Shown in pieces: positions 39,601-52,951 of a DNA stretch of 64,000 bases. The number at the start of each line of letters is the position of its first letter. Position 1 is the first letter of the stretch. This stretch comes from Nymphaea colorata (lineage: Eukaryota; Streptophyta; Magnoliopsida; Nymphaeales; Nymphaeaceae), in assembly GCF_008831285.2 (NCBI RefSeq), contig NC_045140.1:19590370-19654369 (forward strand), given 5' to 3'. The position numbers and the translations under genes were made by a program. The notes under the pieces are model-generated. The model made no database searches. It saw nothing but the letters and a program-made list of their open reading frames with translations, and was not told where the DNA came from.

Positions 39601-41652
39601 ACCAGTTCTTCACTCGTTCAGTGAATCATAAATCACTACAAGTAACACACAACATTGTACCAATCACCCTACGATATTAATAAACTTGGGTTGTCCACAG
39701 GTGAGCAACGGGAGTGACAGAGGCAAGGTTTAGCATAAGAGGTAATAGTGTACACAAGGAGTTCAAGAACGTTCCAAGATGAGGCTACAAAAGAGACTCG
39801 TGCTTCAATGCCAAGAACGCAATGAAGATCATTCAAGTCTTTGAAAGCAAATTAACTGACCCGTCCAATATTAAATAAAATAATGCACAAAGTTGGGATA
39901 ATTTCTATGTCTAAAGTGTCATCATGAAAAAGTGATGGGTAGGTTCAAGAACTGTGAAAAGCCTCTGCCAGCGTAGAGCTACACCGCTAAAACCAATCTC
40001 GTGGACCTTGATGAACACTAAATAAAGCTTTGCAAAGAGGGTAAACATGAGAGGCTAGCTAAACCATATACATAATTTCTTCAAAAGAAAATTTAAGAAA
40101 GCATTGTTTTACATCTAATTAACGGACGGGTCCTCTGGTTTTTGAGACTTTCTGACACTCAAGCTAGGGTTTTGAGACTCTATACACATTATGCCAACAG
40201 AAACACACTTGGGTATTAAACTCCTCAGCCTTGGATCAATTGTTGAAGGGGCTCGTGTTGGTCACCATTGATATCCATGCAGCAATTATGGGAGAATGAA
40301 GCAGAAAAGCCATTTGATTATATGAAGACAATGGTTAGTGATAAAGTAGGTTTCTCCTTTGCCTTTTGGCCGACGAAATTTATGAGTAGAAAATAAAATT
40401 ACAACGTAAAGAAGGACGTGAAATTCTGGCGAAAACGTCAGAAAAATATTTTCGTAATAAGGTGGAAGTATGGCCATCTGTAAGCGAGATGTTGCTGAAT
40501 CATGAGCCACAGAAAATGTGGGCTTTTACTCCATGTAGTGTGGTTCCTTCTAGCCACGCAGCATGCCTCTCAGCGTATCCTTCATAAGCAAGAATACAGC
40601 TCTTTTTTAGCTTCTTCTCTAATTTCTTCCTTTTGAGATCCAATTTCAAATGAATAGTGGAGAACGGGAACAGCAACAGCACCTTAGGAAAAGCCACCTT
40701 AAGCTGCAGAAGTTGAAATAATGCAGACAATTAAAAAAAATATTCTTGCTGGTATTTTGTTAAATAGTGCAACAGCTGAAAAATTCTACTGAAGTGTTTT
40801 CACAATCTTGGTTGATGAGTGCAGTCATTTCCCTTTTGTGTAGTGGTCAGTTTTTTTTACAAATATCATACAATATAACGCGCCCAAATTCTCAAGATAC
40901 TGTCTAAGAAAAAAAAAACAGCACCAAAAAAGTTTAAAATGTGGCAATATTTTCCTTGTTCCACTGACATTTCCCCAAGATGTGACTCGATAAAAATAGA
41001 CCGTCATTTATCTCGGTTCGAACTTGAAAATTATAATAAACTGTATCGGCCTGAGCACCACGATCTGCAATCTACGGAACAGTAAAATCATACAACTATT
41101 AAACTAGCTACCATTCAGGGAAGAAGACCTTGACAGGCCTAATTTTAGCATCTCTGAAAAAACAAGATTGATTGTGAAAAGTAAGAGGGTAAAGAAGAAC
41201 GCAGGCAAAATTGTCAAACATGGTGTTGTTAGACCTGGTTCGACTAACAGCTCAGCAGTATACAAGTGGAAATTTGTGATGACAACACTAATATATGGAC
41301 CATTTAGATGATTTTGTAGCAACCAATCTGCTCTGGAATTCCACCACATCAGACCTCAGAAATGCGTGATTCCACCACATAGAGTTGGCAGAAGAACCTG
41401 TACATTTGCAGCGTCTCAGTATAGAGCAGCTATTCTCAATTGCGAATTTGGAGTTCCTAGAAGATGATCGTTAATAGAAATCCAGGACAATCCTGGACTT
41501 TACCACCCACTACTAATTTTTTGTTCTTTTGAGAAATGAAATATAAAGGCCTTAGCATGACCAGCAAGAAATCCAAGAGTCCTGGACAAACAGTACTTAA
41601 CTTTCACAAGCTAAAACACTCTGATCAGATCTCAAACGTGATGGCCGCTCAC
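36677..41652. other. Long stretch with no recognised gene
   Basis: A 24-27-bp segment (ATGCAGCTGGTATTAGCTAGTTGC) occurs twice at about 36951-37012. A plus ORF at 38379-38975 (198 codons) has no recognisable domain and low-complexity composition. On the minus strand, 40502-40702 reads as an exon-like frame after an acceptor (TTCTGCAG), ending LEGTTLHGVKAHIFCGS and stop. It might belong with the exon at 41653-41975, but I could not join them. The segment at about 38.9-40.2 kb has no readable frame. Confidence 0.35.
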
Positions 41653-41975
41653 CAGTCATCGAAGAAGGACCTCTCTGCTGCCAACTTGTCAACTACTCTG
41701 TCGAGAGAAAAAGTTGCTGTGGCAACGGGCAACGAGTTGTTGCGAAGGAGAGGCGCATATTCTGTCAGATCTGCAAAGAAATGCGGCGAGTTTCGCGGCG
41801 ACGAGCGGCTGGATGGAGGCGAGAAAGGTGGTGACGGTGATGGGGAGGCAGAAAAGGAGTACCTCTGGTGGTCGGGGCCGGTGCTCACTGGCAGAGGGGA
41901 AGGAGGGGTAGGAGGAGACGACGTTGGGGAGCCACAATTTTCTCTCCTAGAGGAGAAGGGAGATTTGATCTCCAT
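41653..41975 (-). CDS. Possible first exon of an unknown minus-strand gene
   Basis: The segment is markedly GC-rich against its flanks and is open on the minus strand from ATG 41975 (MEIKSPFSSRRENC) through a Ser/Pro-rich stretch that could be an organelle-targeting peptide, to DRVVDKLAAERSFFDDW. A good donor (ACTG|GTGAGC) lies at 41652-41651 and would leave phase 2. I could not find a following exon that keeps the frame, and I do not recognise the protein. The plus strand is also open here (41536-42132), so strand choice rests mainly on the donor and the acidic/hydrophobic end of the frame. Confidence 0.33.
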
Positions 41976-44900
41976 GGACACAAAACCTTTCCGCTTCAGG
42001 TTTTCGAAAAAACACCCGGGAACTCGTTCTCGTATTCCTTTTTCTTTCAGTTTGCCGGTTGCCTCAACTAACGGTCGTCTCCAACGGTCAAACGCACGGT
42101 CTACTGGATCAACCGGCCGATCGACCTACTAATCCTTCGACCAAACCAAGCAACTCACTTTGTTCTCTCATGAAAAACTGGCTGCCTGACTTCATTAATG
42201 TGTTGATATAACAAGGAAGTGAGTTCTCTTTTCTCCACTTAAGAGATGACCATGCTTTCTCCTCCCTTCTTTGCTGCCCTCAAGCAATATTCCTAATGAG
42301 TAATTAATTGCCAGTTAATGCAGGCGATGTTTTCTAAGTTGCAGTCTATTTTCTTTTCATCAAGGACCTCCGACTCTGGCTACCAACTTGGAGCGGAGCT
42401 TGGACATTTAAGCTAAGAGGCACTAATTCAAGAGTATTCATATTTTTAAGGGCACCACTATATATAAATGAGCAGCAAATTACAAATTGAATGCATCAAC
42501 AAAAAAAGGGAAATTTTATGGTGCTAATGTGGTCAACTGCCCACAGATGCTCACATTGATCCAGATATACTATGATGTTTTCACTTTTCCTCAAAATTTT
42601 ATCGAACTTGGCATTTGAAAAAGCTATTCCTTTATGTATTTTCTTATTTTGTATCTTGTACTGGTAGATATCTTGGCAAAAATTAAGTTTGCCGGGCTTG
42701 ATTTGGCTACAAATTTACAAGACGATGTATAACGTGGAAAAACACCAAGAGTCTTGAATCGCGTCTAGCTTTGGTAATTACAAGAATAGATTTGAAAATA
42801 AAGCTGGAGTTGGAGAAGTTAGCTAATGACAAAAAACAGAGGAAGGGCGACGGTAGAATATTGACATTAGTATTACTGATGGGAGTTGGGCAGGTCTACT
42901 GGCGCGGCTCAAGAAGCTGCTCTATTGAAGACTACACTGACGATCGTCGCCGAGTTTACCCCACCTCTGCCGCTAAGTCAACTTCGCGTCGGAACAACTG
43001 AACAAGGAAAGCCACTTCACCAAAAGGGCGCCGTCGATTCCAGGGCTTCCCCACTCTCGAGCTGCTGCTTCACAGGAACAAATTAGACCATGGGCAGGCA
43101 CAAATCGGCGGTGATTCACCGGAACGTCGGCAGGGACAAGTCGGAGAGATAGCAGATCAACTCGATCGGTGAGTCGACTTCCAGATTTGCTGCTTGCTTC
43201 TCCTCCTCTTCACTTTTCTTCTTCAAAATCAAAACCACCTCCATTGGAAAAAGATGTTGCACTATAAGGCGCTGCTTCGTCCTCGGTAGCCCTCTTTCCC
43301 TCGGAAGAATACTGTGTGACTCTATTGGACTCTGGTGGCGTCGAAGGTTCCTATCCTAATTTTGGTTCTTGTTACTTACGAGATTTATCCTTCATTTTTA
43401 TCCCTTGGTATGGTTCAGGATTTCTCCAGACAGTTGCTGAAGGGCAGGACTCCTTTACTCCAATCAGTTCCAAGATAAACTGTGGATGGGGACGCATGTT
43501 TATGAGAGGGCAGTGGAACAGATTCGAACCATATCTACAGTTTATCATATTCGCCTTTTTAGATGTTCTCAGATTTGAATTGAATGAAAAAAAATCATAC
43601 CCGAATCAGAATCGGAAATATAAATTTCACAATGTGAATTCAATCCGAATCTGTTATTTGAATTCACATCCGAATTGGAATCTGAATTTTAAATTGAATC
43701 TGACCAACTCTCAAAATATAAGCACATTGGATAAAGGATATTTATTTAACACCAAATCCGATTCAAATCAGAATACGATCTGATATTTCTGTATATCTAA
43801 ATCCAAATCCAATTTAATGTCATATCTTAAATCCAAATCGGATCTGATTTTTAAATAGTAATATTTTTTTTTTCTACATCCAACTTTTTCAGAATGGTTA
43901 AGTCATATATTTGTTCAATCTCCGCTTCGTTCTTCACTTGGTACAGAATTGTCTTCAGATCATACAAAACTGAGGAAGGCCCAATCAACTTGAAACTCAA
44001 ATTTAGTCCATTTTCAAAAGGATAGCAGTACAGAGTGGTCGATCATTTTATTCAGAGTTGGTCGGGCAGGTTTACTGTGTAGGTCTGTAGTCTTTTTTTT
44101 TTTTTTGGAATTAATCTATATGCAAATGGTACAGCTGAGGAACTTTGGCTCATCAATCTATATGTCATGATAAGCTCTTGAAAGCAAGAAAAAATACCAT
44201 CAAGTTGTTAGTAGTATTTTCAAGGCGCTACGGCCAATATCGGTCCGGACGATACTATTCATTGAGCCAGATGTGATAAGATTCAGCTAGCGATATTCGG
44301 TTCATGTGATCAGTTGAGCCAACAAAACGGGTCATATTCTATTTGACTCAGATAATTCATGCGTGCGGGTTTTAAGAAAACTACTTTCACCTTCAATTTT
44401 CCTCTTTGACCACAAGTTTTTGACCTTGGAAAAAAGAAGAAGAAAAAATCAACCTTAAAGGGAGAATTTCATTACTGTTCTCTGGATTACCACCAACCTC
44501 ATGACAGACACCTAAAAACTAAATGACAGCATTGACAGGTAGTTGGCAGCATAATGATGGAATAAGCATAATACCATAACTCTTGCTTGAAGAATATACT
44601 TTATTTTTTCCTTTGTCTCAAACAGGTCGTGTATATACATATATCACAATAGAAGAATATGCTTGAAGCTTTGAAGGAAAGGTTAGCTGACCAACCATAA
44701 CAGGGACGACCTCGTAGGTATTGATGTTTAGATCGTCAGATTGATTGTCTCGTGTTCTTATGGTCTAAAGCTTTGAGTTTTCCAATACTTTTTGAATAAT
44801 TCTATTCCATGATAAACATCAGGGCCTATATATCCTCTGTGACAGTCGGATTGATTGCTTTCTAAAGTAATGTACCAGTTTCAGAAGACCTTACGTTAGT

Positions 44901-45283
44901 CAAATTTGCACGTTATCGTTAAGAAATGACAAGGGTGGCCTAGTTGTAGAAAAGGGCAAATCCAAACCTCTCGTTATATATTGTCAGAACATATGGGAAG
45001 CAAGCACGAACATCTAAAATTTTTGTTGCGCCCTTGATCAACTTCACTTCACCAGCCAAGAACAATAGAAACGTCTCAAATATTTGCCGTCCCATCAGTT
45101 TTCTCCATATAAAAATGCACCGTCAAGTTAATATCAAACAACAATGCTCAAATTTATTTCCCTTTTTGAACTATAATTTTTGTATACATCCATGTTATTG
45201 AAAGAACACTGCAAGAATATCAATTTCTTTTTTTTTTTATCATTTACTTATACAAATCAATAAATTAATTAAATGGGCGCCCT
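41976..45283. other. Left border of the GH28 tandem array
   Basis: No intact gene. A coding-like fragment at about 43316-43500 (GQDSFTPISS) recurs at about 49353-49530. Degenerate CCGAATC/GATTCGG repeats at about 43560-43860 recur at about 49640-49960. The segment near 45030-45180 is shared with the flanks of copies B and C. The short block at 42515-42555 resembles 62645-62690. Confidence 0.5.
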
Positions 45284-46929
45284 TCAATTATTGGAGACGA
45301 ATGCCATAAGTCGACGGTTGGAGCCACCCGATGACTGAAGGCAACTGGATGGGACCATCGTGCCAGTTGCACTTCCAAATGCATGTTCACAGGAGGACTT
45401 AGCAGGTTGGCCCTTGTATGTCAGCTGCACATTCGCCATACTGATCCCTTGGCAAGGTGCACTTGCGCTGCATGAGAAATCAACAGCCACTTGAGTTGCT
45501 GATGTTCCCTTGATGTTCTTGTATACCACATTTGAGATCTTGACTCCAGAATTCTGTAAATGCCAACAAATTAATAGCCATAAGATGAACATTAGCAGCA
45601 TTTGATGATTAATCTTAACCCCCTTTGGTTTGAAAATAAGATGAGAAAGTTCTCATTATAGCTATAAAAGTTGCGTTTTGTTTTGTAATTTAAAGTTGTA
45701 AGACAAGGAAATTAAGTAGTGATAGCTACCTCAGTGGGGCATCCTTCATTGTGAGGACAGTAATGCTGGTCTATTATGATGGGGTTCTTCACATTGTCCA
45801 TCGTCGCACCATCAAACACGATTTGTTTAGCAAAACTGTTGCTACTTCTTTCCCATGATTTTATTCTCAGCCCGTTTGTTGTACCACTAAATGCCACGTT
45901 CTTCACAGTAACATTCTGCACCCCAGCTTCGTTAGCACTTTTCCCAAGGCTCCCGATACTGTCATTCAACAATAGACATTCTTTTTAGCAGAAGACAAAC
46001 ACATATGTATAGTAGTGAGCATGCAAATTAATCTCTCCGGCATTTCTTAATCTGTCTCTTAAACATACATATGTTTACCTTATACCATGGCCAGGTCCAC
46101 AAGTGACTTTCTCTATCCATAGATTTTGTGTGCCCTGACCAATGGATATGCAATCGTCTCCGGTCTTGATATAAGTGTTTGTGATGGTAACACCAGACGA
46201 CTGCTCCACGTGTATCCCATCTGTGTTGGGACTAGTGGCTGCGGACTGAATATTCAGCCGATCCACTTGCACGTTGCTGCTCGTGTCGATCACAATGTTG
46301 AAAAGTTCACTGTTCAGAGAGGTGAATCCCTTCAATTTAATATCTTTGGCATCATTGAAGACGAGCGACTGAAACAAAGAATAAGAATAAGGTCATTCTC
46401 ATGCACTAAATCAACAAGAGAGAGAGTGAGAAAGAAGGAAGCTAGCTGTTGGATTAATAAGCAGTGCTGAACTTACTCTTGCCCCATCAGGACAGTTCGT
46501 CTTCTGTGCCTTGCATTCCCACAACGCTGAACCCTTGGCATCCAGTTGGCCTCCTTGGAAGGTCAGTCCCTGAACATTTTTGAACTTGAGCCAGTACCCT
46601 GCTGCCTCATATAGATTGTAGTCCGACGAAGCAACCAAGTTGCCGTCGATCTGAACAACAGTACTTTTGCTCTTGCAAGGGCCAGTGAACATGGTGGGGT
46701 GAAGCAAGAAGGAGCCGGAGGGCACGTACATGGTTACTGCTGCATCCGACTGAGCACACACCGCTGACCATGCCTTGAGAAATGCTGCACTGTTGTCCGT
46801 GGCTCCATCTGCTTTAGCACCATAGCTCAAGACATTGTAGGTTGCTGCTCCATCCGTTGAATGGAGAAAGAAGCTGGAGAGAAAGAAAAGGGAAAAGAGA
46901 ATGGTACTAATGTGAATGGCGTTGGCCAT
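45284..46929 (-). CDS. Polygalacturonase (GH28, exo-type-like), copy A
   Basis: The enzyme should hydrolyse alpha-1,4-linked galacturonic acid of pectin in the cell wall. Exons are 46929-46477, 46368-46079, 45958-45730 and 45553-45284, giving 1242 nt and 413 residues. An N-terminal signal peptide ([19 protein letters not shown]) is followed by the usual [11 protein letters not shown] start of the GH28 beta-helix. All four family motifs are present: SPNTDG (D201), GDDC (D222, D223), GHG (H245, just before an exon junction) and RIK (279-281). No break is seen. The length and the [10 protein letters not shown] region fit the exopolygalacturonase-like clade often expressed in pollen, but exo action and expression are inferred. 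It is the left member of a tandem array with copy B (97.6% identical) and copy C. Confidence 0.93.
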
Positions 46930-49900
46930 GAGCTTATATATCTATGGTAGATATATAATTAAGCTGTGTATATGAACTTGGATTGAGGAGAAGGGCTGTT
47001 TCTCTGAAGTGGTTGTGGTTATGGATGGAAAGGTGTAGCTCTTCATGGCTATATATATATACACCATCTAGGCAGGTTTCAGTTGGCTTCTGGCAACAGA
47101 GGTATAGCTGACCACGTACTCCAGCCTTCTATACTTTGATAATGTTCACACACGCGGATGAGTTCAAAATAGAAAACTTGTTCGATTAGTAATTCAAAAG
47201 ATAGATGCAAGTCAGAGACTTTTTAACGATTAATTGTCCTCATTTTGTCGTTGTTTTCCTAATTCGGTCCAAACAATATCACTTGCAAGGTAATATTGCT
47301 GTCCGGAATGACGTTTGTGGTTATTATTTCAGAAACAATCCTTCACTTGTCCTGAAATTTTTTGTTATAATTCACTTAGAATTAATTCTGTTTCGTGCAA
47401 GCTTTTGAAAGAAATAGGTACACGAAGACGATTTTATTTTCATTTAAAGCCTTTTTCATGGAAAAGGATAATATATAATAAACTAAAAATTTCAGTACAT
47501 CTTTCGAAATTATATATATTATTCTCTCCGCTTAAGAGTTCTCAATCTCGTTTAATTTGACTATAAGTGCGATGTCTTTTATCAAGGACTTCAAAAATAT
47601 TGTAAGTTTGTTTCTTAAAGCTAGGGTGGTTAAGCTGCGTCATAAATGGTGACGGCTAAAACCTCTTGTTTGACCATTCTATGCGTTACAAGTTCAAACG
47701 ATCATCAAATTTTATTTAATTTACGTAAGAGAACTTGTTTTATACGTTGACCTTATTCTTTTGCAAATTTGAGTTTATAACGTATCAAATTTTTAGAAAA
47801 TCAAATTTTTACGCGTAAAGTTTTAAAATTTGAGTTTAATCTATATATTAAAATTTAAAAAATTATATTTTGACTATATTAAAAATTCGAAACGATAATT
47901 TGGTACCTGATGCATATATGATCGATGGATAAAATTTTGACTTTGTGGTACCGTGGAAGCTTTGACCATGAGCTGCACAACAACGTCGGACGTCATTCTT
48001 AAAGGCGATCTTATGTAGAAGTACGACATCGATCGAATATTAGACGACAAGCACCTCTGTTGGACATGCACGTGGAACACTAGATCTCAATTAAATTTGA
48101 CGACTATTTCTCTAATTTACATGGACAATTAATTCATACACACTATCAGTTTATTTATTTAAAGAAGAACAGTTAGTGTCTTTCAATAACTTAGTTCAGC
48201 TACATTTATATGTCCTCATCTTCTCTTAGATAGTAATGTACATTTAAGGACCATACCACGTATGATGTGCAACCTGATCCTAATGCGTATGTTTGTTCGA
48301 CGTCATCCAGAGCATTCTGGATTGAATGGGCATTGCAGTGCAGTTTGAATATTTGCGGGACAACAAACAACTAGGCGTGATGGTTTCATTAATGACTAAA
48401 TCGGTACACGCCCAGACGCTGAAATGGAATTTTAACGTACCCATGTAATTGTTTTATGAAAAACTATGGAATTTCTTCTCGAGGGGTAAATAGTGTTTCG
48501 TAAGCTGATCAAGAAGTCGATCTGTAAGTTGATTCTAAAAATGTATAAAAATACTAATTGTTCTATGGCTGAAACCATATTTGAGTTGATTACTAGGCCT
48601 TCTTTCATGTGGATATCACATCTTCGTGGTCATCTAGCTTTGTGCTAGGTTTCAGAAGCATCCGTATCTTTTCAATATTTATAAGTATGGGTAACCATAA
48701 TTTAACTTAGTCTAGACCTTATAAGAGTACTGAGTGTGTCATGGAAAAATCTCCTTTTTGAAAGCTTCTAGATTGGAGTGACAAGAGGTGAGACATTGAA
48801 AACCTTACCCAGGAGCCAAGAGGGCACACATGATGTGGAAATTGAGGGCCGAAAACCATGAGAAAGTCTGAATTTCATTTAAAAACTTTACTCAAGAGGC
48901 GATATATATACTCCGGGATGGGAGCCAGACGGTCACAAGAAGAAGGAAGAGAGAAATCAAGTGGCACTAGTTACTTGTATTGGGTTCTTAAAGAAATGCG
49001 TTCAACATCAAGTTGATGCACTTTGAACTACGAGTTTGTAGACATGCTGCGTGTTATTGGATTGGCATTAGAAAATGTCGACAGATTTTGGATGACCGAA
49101 GCCACAATCCTCCTCGTGCCTTGATATTGCTCAGTATGATGATGATCACAAGTCACTAAGAAGCTTGTTACTTGAGGGAAGCATTGGGATCTAAGTATAA
49201 GAGGAAAGTAATCTCCTTTAAGGGTTGGTGCAATGGATGGACCATGAGTTGGTAGGCAGTCAGTTTCTATTTTGAATCATCAAGATACAAACTCATTGTA
49301 CTGGAGGGACCCAAGTTGAAGCATTGAGGACGATAGTCCTCGTAATTTCAGTTTGAATGAGACTCCAATATTGGACCCCAGTGGAGTCGCTGCTTTCCCT
49401 AACTTGATTCTTGTTACTTATGAGACCTCTTCATTTTTGTCCCTTGGTAGGTTTCTGAACTTCTTCAGACAATTGCTGGTGGGCACTGGGCAGGACTCCT
49501 TTACTCCAATCAGTCCTAAGGCGAATGTGGTCATTGGGGCACAATTTTATGAAAGGCACAGATTAGTGCATTTGGAATCTAGGGATGTCAATGAATGAGA
49601 TTGAAATTGGATGTACTCTTAACTGCTTTTTTGGATGTTCACATATTCACATTCGAACTCAGATTTACATACAAATGAAGAAAAGTCATATTCCAACCTG
49701 AATCTGGAAACTGATTTCAAGTTTTTGAATCTGATCCAAATCTGTTATTTGAATTCACATCTGAATTCAAATTTGATTTTTGAACCAAATCTGGCTTACT
49801 TTCAAAATAAAAGGGTATTGGATATAAGATAATTATATAACACTAACTCTGATCTGAACTGATAGGATGATTATGTATATTCAAATTCGATCCGATTTAA

Positions 49901-51209
49901 TTTCATAAACCCTAATCCAATTTTTTTAATCGGACATTAAATTTAATTCTATATCCATTTTTTTTGAAATGGTTTAGTCAGATATCTGATCCAAAATAGA
50001 TATATTGACATTCCCACTGGAATCACATCTCTGGTTCGTTCTTAACTTGGTTCATAATGGTCTTCAAAATACACAAAACCGGGTAAGTCCCAAATCAATT
50101 TGAAACTCATATTTATCCCATTTTCAAAGTGAACATATAGCTTTGAAAATGATGATTCTGGCGATTAAATGTAATCCAGCCATCTCACCAATGTTTTACA
50201 ATTAGGTTGTTCGGGTCATGGTTGATCTTGTTTTGGCCTTGTAGAAAGCAAAATCCTGTTTAGCTGTTTTGCAGAGCCTGCATGCATTGCCCTTGATTTC
50301 GTTCATGTGCTCAAAATTGAATTACTTACTTCACTTGACTTAGACAATTAATTAATAGTAACATCTCATTTCATAGCTATCATTTCAAGTGCCATCAGAT
50401 GTGCCTGAAATTCGTAGCTACAATTTCAAGTGCAGGCCTCCACTTTTCCAGATTCCTTAGTAGGAGCCTCATCACTTTTATGCCGGCAATTGTAAATCAC
50501 TAATTATCGCATAACCAAGCTTTTTGTTTCGAGCTATTGAAGGAAAAGACACAGGAAGGAACAGCTTTACTAGCTCGCCCGACGGCACTAAATCCGAGCT
50601 TGTTTACTCAGGTTTTGAAGCAATCCTAAATCCTAATGATAGGAGAAAGGAAAGCAGTTTAGACCTCCCGTCGAATTGCTGAGCAACTGCAACACTAATT
50701 AAGCACCGTGATTGTTTTGTTAATCAATATGTAGGCCCAGTGCGAAACCAATCTTATTTTGTTCAACTCCACAATATTGATAGAAAAGTGAAAATGATCT
50801 CACGTGCATATGAGGAGACGGTCAATGGAAATTAGATTCTTGAGATGCTGAGTTGACACGGATTACCCGAGATGGATCGTCTTCCTTTTCTTTTCGTACT
50901 CTATTTTCGGCATGGTGATTTGTCTATCCTTTCCTTTCTGCACTGATGTTGTGGCATTAATCCTCTCATATCTGACAATTATGTCGTGTATGAACGCAAC
51001 TTGTTCTCACCATGTATAAATGAGCGGTATCAAGTTTCTCAATATATACATGCACCATCAAGTGAATACCAAACAACGATGCACAAATTTATTTTCCTTT
51101 CGGTATTTTTTGTATACATCCACGTTATTGAAAGCACAAAAGAATAACAATTTCTTTTATTCGTATCATTTGCTTACACAAATCAATTAATTAAATAAAT
51201 GGGCGCCGT
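46930..51209. other. Spacer between GH28 copies A and B
   Basis: The first 300 bp match the upstream flank of copy B closely. Blocks at about 47320-47540, 47880-48080 and 48597-48765 recur in the spacer right of copy B. The segment at about 50210-51060 recurs at 56457-56722 joined to 62060-62640, that is, on both sides of the second copia element. The run CATCACTTTTATGCCGGCA at about 50470 is the empty form of that insertion site. No intact gene was found. Confidence 0.65.
47049..47062 (-). promoter_or_regulatory. TATA region of GH28 copy A
   Basis: An alternating TA run, read TGTATATATATATAG on the minus strand, lies about 120 bp before the ATG. The same sequence sits at the same place before copy B. 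Confidence 0.6.
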
Positions 51210-52807
51210 TCAATTGTTGGAGACGAAAGCCATAAGTCGACGGTTGGAGCTGCTCGATGATTGCAGGCAACTGGATGGAACCATTGTGCCAGTTGCACTT
51301 CCGAATGCATGTTCACAGGAGGACTTAGCAGGCTGGCCCTTGTATGTCAGCTGCACATTCGCCATACTGATCCCTTGGCAAGGTGCACTTGCGCTGCATG
51401 AGAAATCAACCGCCACTTGAGTTGCTGATGTTCCATTGATGTTCTTGTACACCACATTCGAGATCTTGACTCCAGAATTCTGCAAATGACAACAAATTAA
51501 TAGCCATTTTAATGAAGATTGGCAGCATTTTGATCATGAATTTTAAAATTAAAATCTTAACCCCCATTGGTTTGATAATAATACAAGAAAGTTCCCAATA
51601 TAGCTACCTCAGTGGGGCATCCTTCATTGTGAGGACAGTAATGCTGGTCTATTATGATGGGGTTCTTCACATTGTCCATTGTCGCACCATCAAACAAGAT
51701 TTGTTTAGCAAAGCCGTTGCTACTTCTTTCCCAAGATTTTATTCTCAACCCGTTTGTTGTACCACTAAATGCCACGTTCTTCACAGTAACATTCTGCACC
51801 CCAGCTTCGTTTGCACTTTTCCCAAGGCTCCCGATACTGTCATTCAACAATAGATATTCTTTTTAGCAGAAGACAAACACGTATGTATAGTAGTGAGCAT
51901 GCAAATTAATCTCTCCGGCATTTCTTAATTTGTCTCTTAAACATACATATGTTTACCTTATACCATGGCCAGGTCCACAAGTGACTTTCTCTATCCTTAG
52001 ATTTTGTGTGCCCTGACCAATGGATATGCAATCATCTCCCGTCTTGATATAAGTGTTTGTGATGGTAACACCAGACGACTGCTCCACGTGTATCCCATCT
52101 GTGTTGGGACTAGTGGCTGCGGACTGAATATTCAGCCCATCCACTTGCACGTTGCTGCTCGTGTCGATCACAATGTTGAAAAGTTCACTGTTCAGAGAGG
52201 TGAATCCCTTCAATTTAATATCTTTGGCATCATTGAAGACGAGCGACTGAAACAAAGAATAAGAATAAGGTCATTCTCATGCACTAAATCAACAAGAGAG
52301 AGAGTGAGAAAGAAGGAAGCTAGCTGTTGGATTAATAAGCAGTGCTGAACTTACTCTTGCCCCATCAGGACAGTTCGTCTTCTGTGCCTTGCATTCCCAC
52401 AACGCTGAACCCTTGGCATCCAGTTGGCCTCCTTGGAAGGTCAGTCCCTGAACATTTTTGAATTTGAGCCAGTAACCTGCTGCCTCATATAGATTGTAGT
52501 CCGACGAAGCAACCAAGTTGCCGTCGATCTGAACAACAGTACTTTTGCTCTTGCAAGGGCCAGTGAACATGGTGGGGTGAAGCAAGAAGGAGCCGGAGGG
52601 CACGTACATGGTTACTGCTGCATCCGATTGAGCACACACTGCTGACCATGCCTTGAGAAATGCTGCACTGTTGTCTGTGGCTCCATCTGCTTTAGCACCA
52701 TAGCTCAAGACATTGTAGGTTGCTGCTCCATCCGTTGAATGGAGAAAGAAGCTGGAGAGAATGAAAAGGGAAAAGAGAATGGTACTAACGTGAATGTCGT
52801 TGGCCAT
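51210..52807 (-). CDS. Polygalacturonase (GH28, exo-type-like), copy B
   Basis: Exons are 52807-52355, 52246-51957, 51836-51608 and 51479-51210, of exactly the same lengths as in copy A, for 413 residues. The ATG at 52807 is chosen because it aligns with copy A; the two codons before it do not include an ATG. All four GH28 motifs are intact. I count ten residue differences from copy A: three in the signal peptide region, R188G, W235R, a serine-to-glycine and a valine-to-leucine change in exon 3, and in exon 4 a lysine-to-asparagine change that makes an N-G-T glycosylation sequon plus GG to SS. Intron 3 is 48 bp shorter than in copy A (128 against 176 bp). Recent tandem duplication with both copies kept open suggests both may be functional. 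Confidence 0.93.
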
Positions 52808-52937
52808 GAGCAACTATATCTATGGAAGATATATAAGATTAAGCTGTGTATATGAACTTGGATTGAGAAGAAAGGTTGTTTCTCTGCAGTGGTTGTGGAC
52901 CTTGTGGCTGTGGATGGGAATGGCTCGCTCTTCATGG

Positions 52938-52951
52938 CTATATATATATAC
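52938..52951 (-). promoter_or_regulatory. TATA region of GH28 copy B
   Basis: The TA run matches that of copy A and lies about 130 bp upstream of the ATG. The flanking ACACCATCTAGGCAGG is also conserved. Confidence 0.6.

Noticed and set aside
38900-40200. Possible organelle DNA insertion or decayed retroelement
   Set aside because: No recognisable organelle gene, LTR ends, primer site or readable frame was seen. I have no positive evidence.
46126-46470. 114-codon plus-strand ORF, repeated at 52004-52348
   Set aside because: It is antisense to GH28 exon 2 and the adjoining intron. It is conserved only because the gene is duplicated.
52808-52813. Start of GH28 copy B two codons upstream
   Set aside because: The codons there are TTG CTC, not ATG. 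The ATG at 52807 aligns with the start of copy A.
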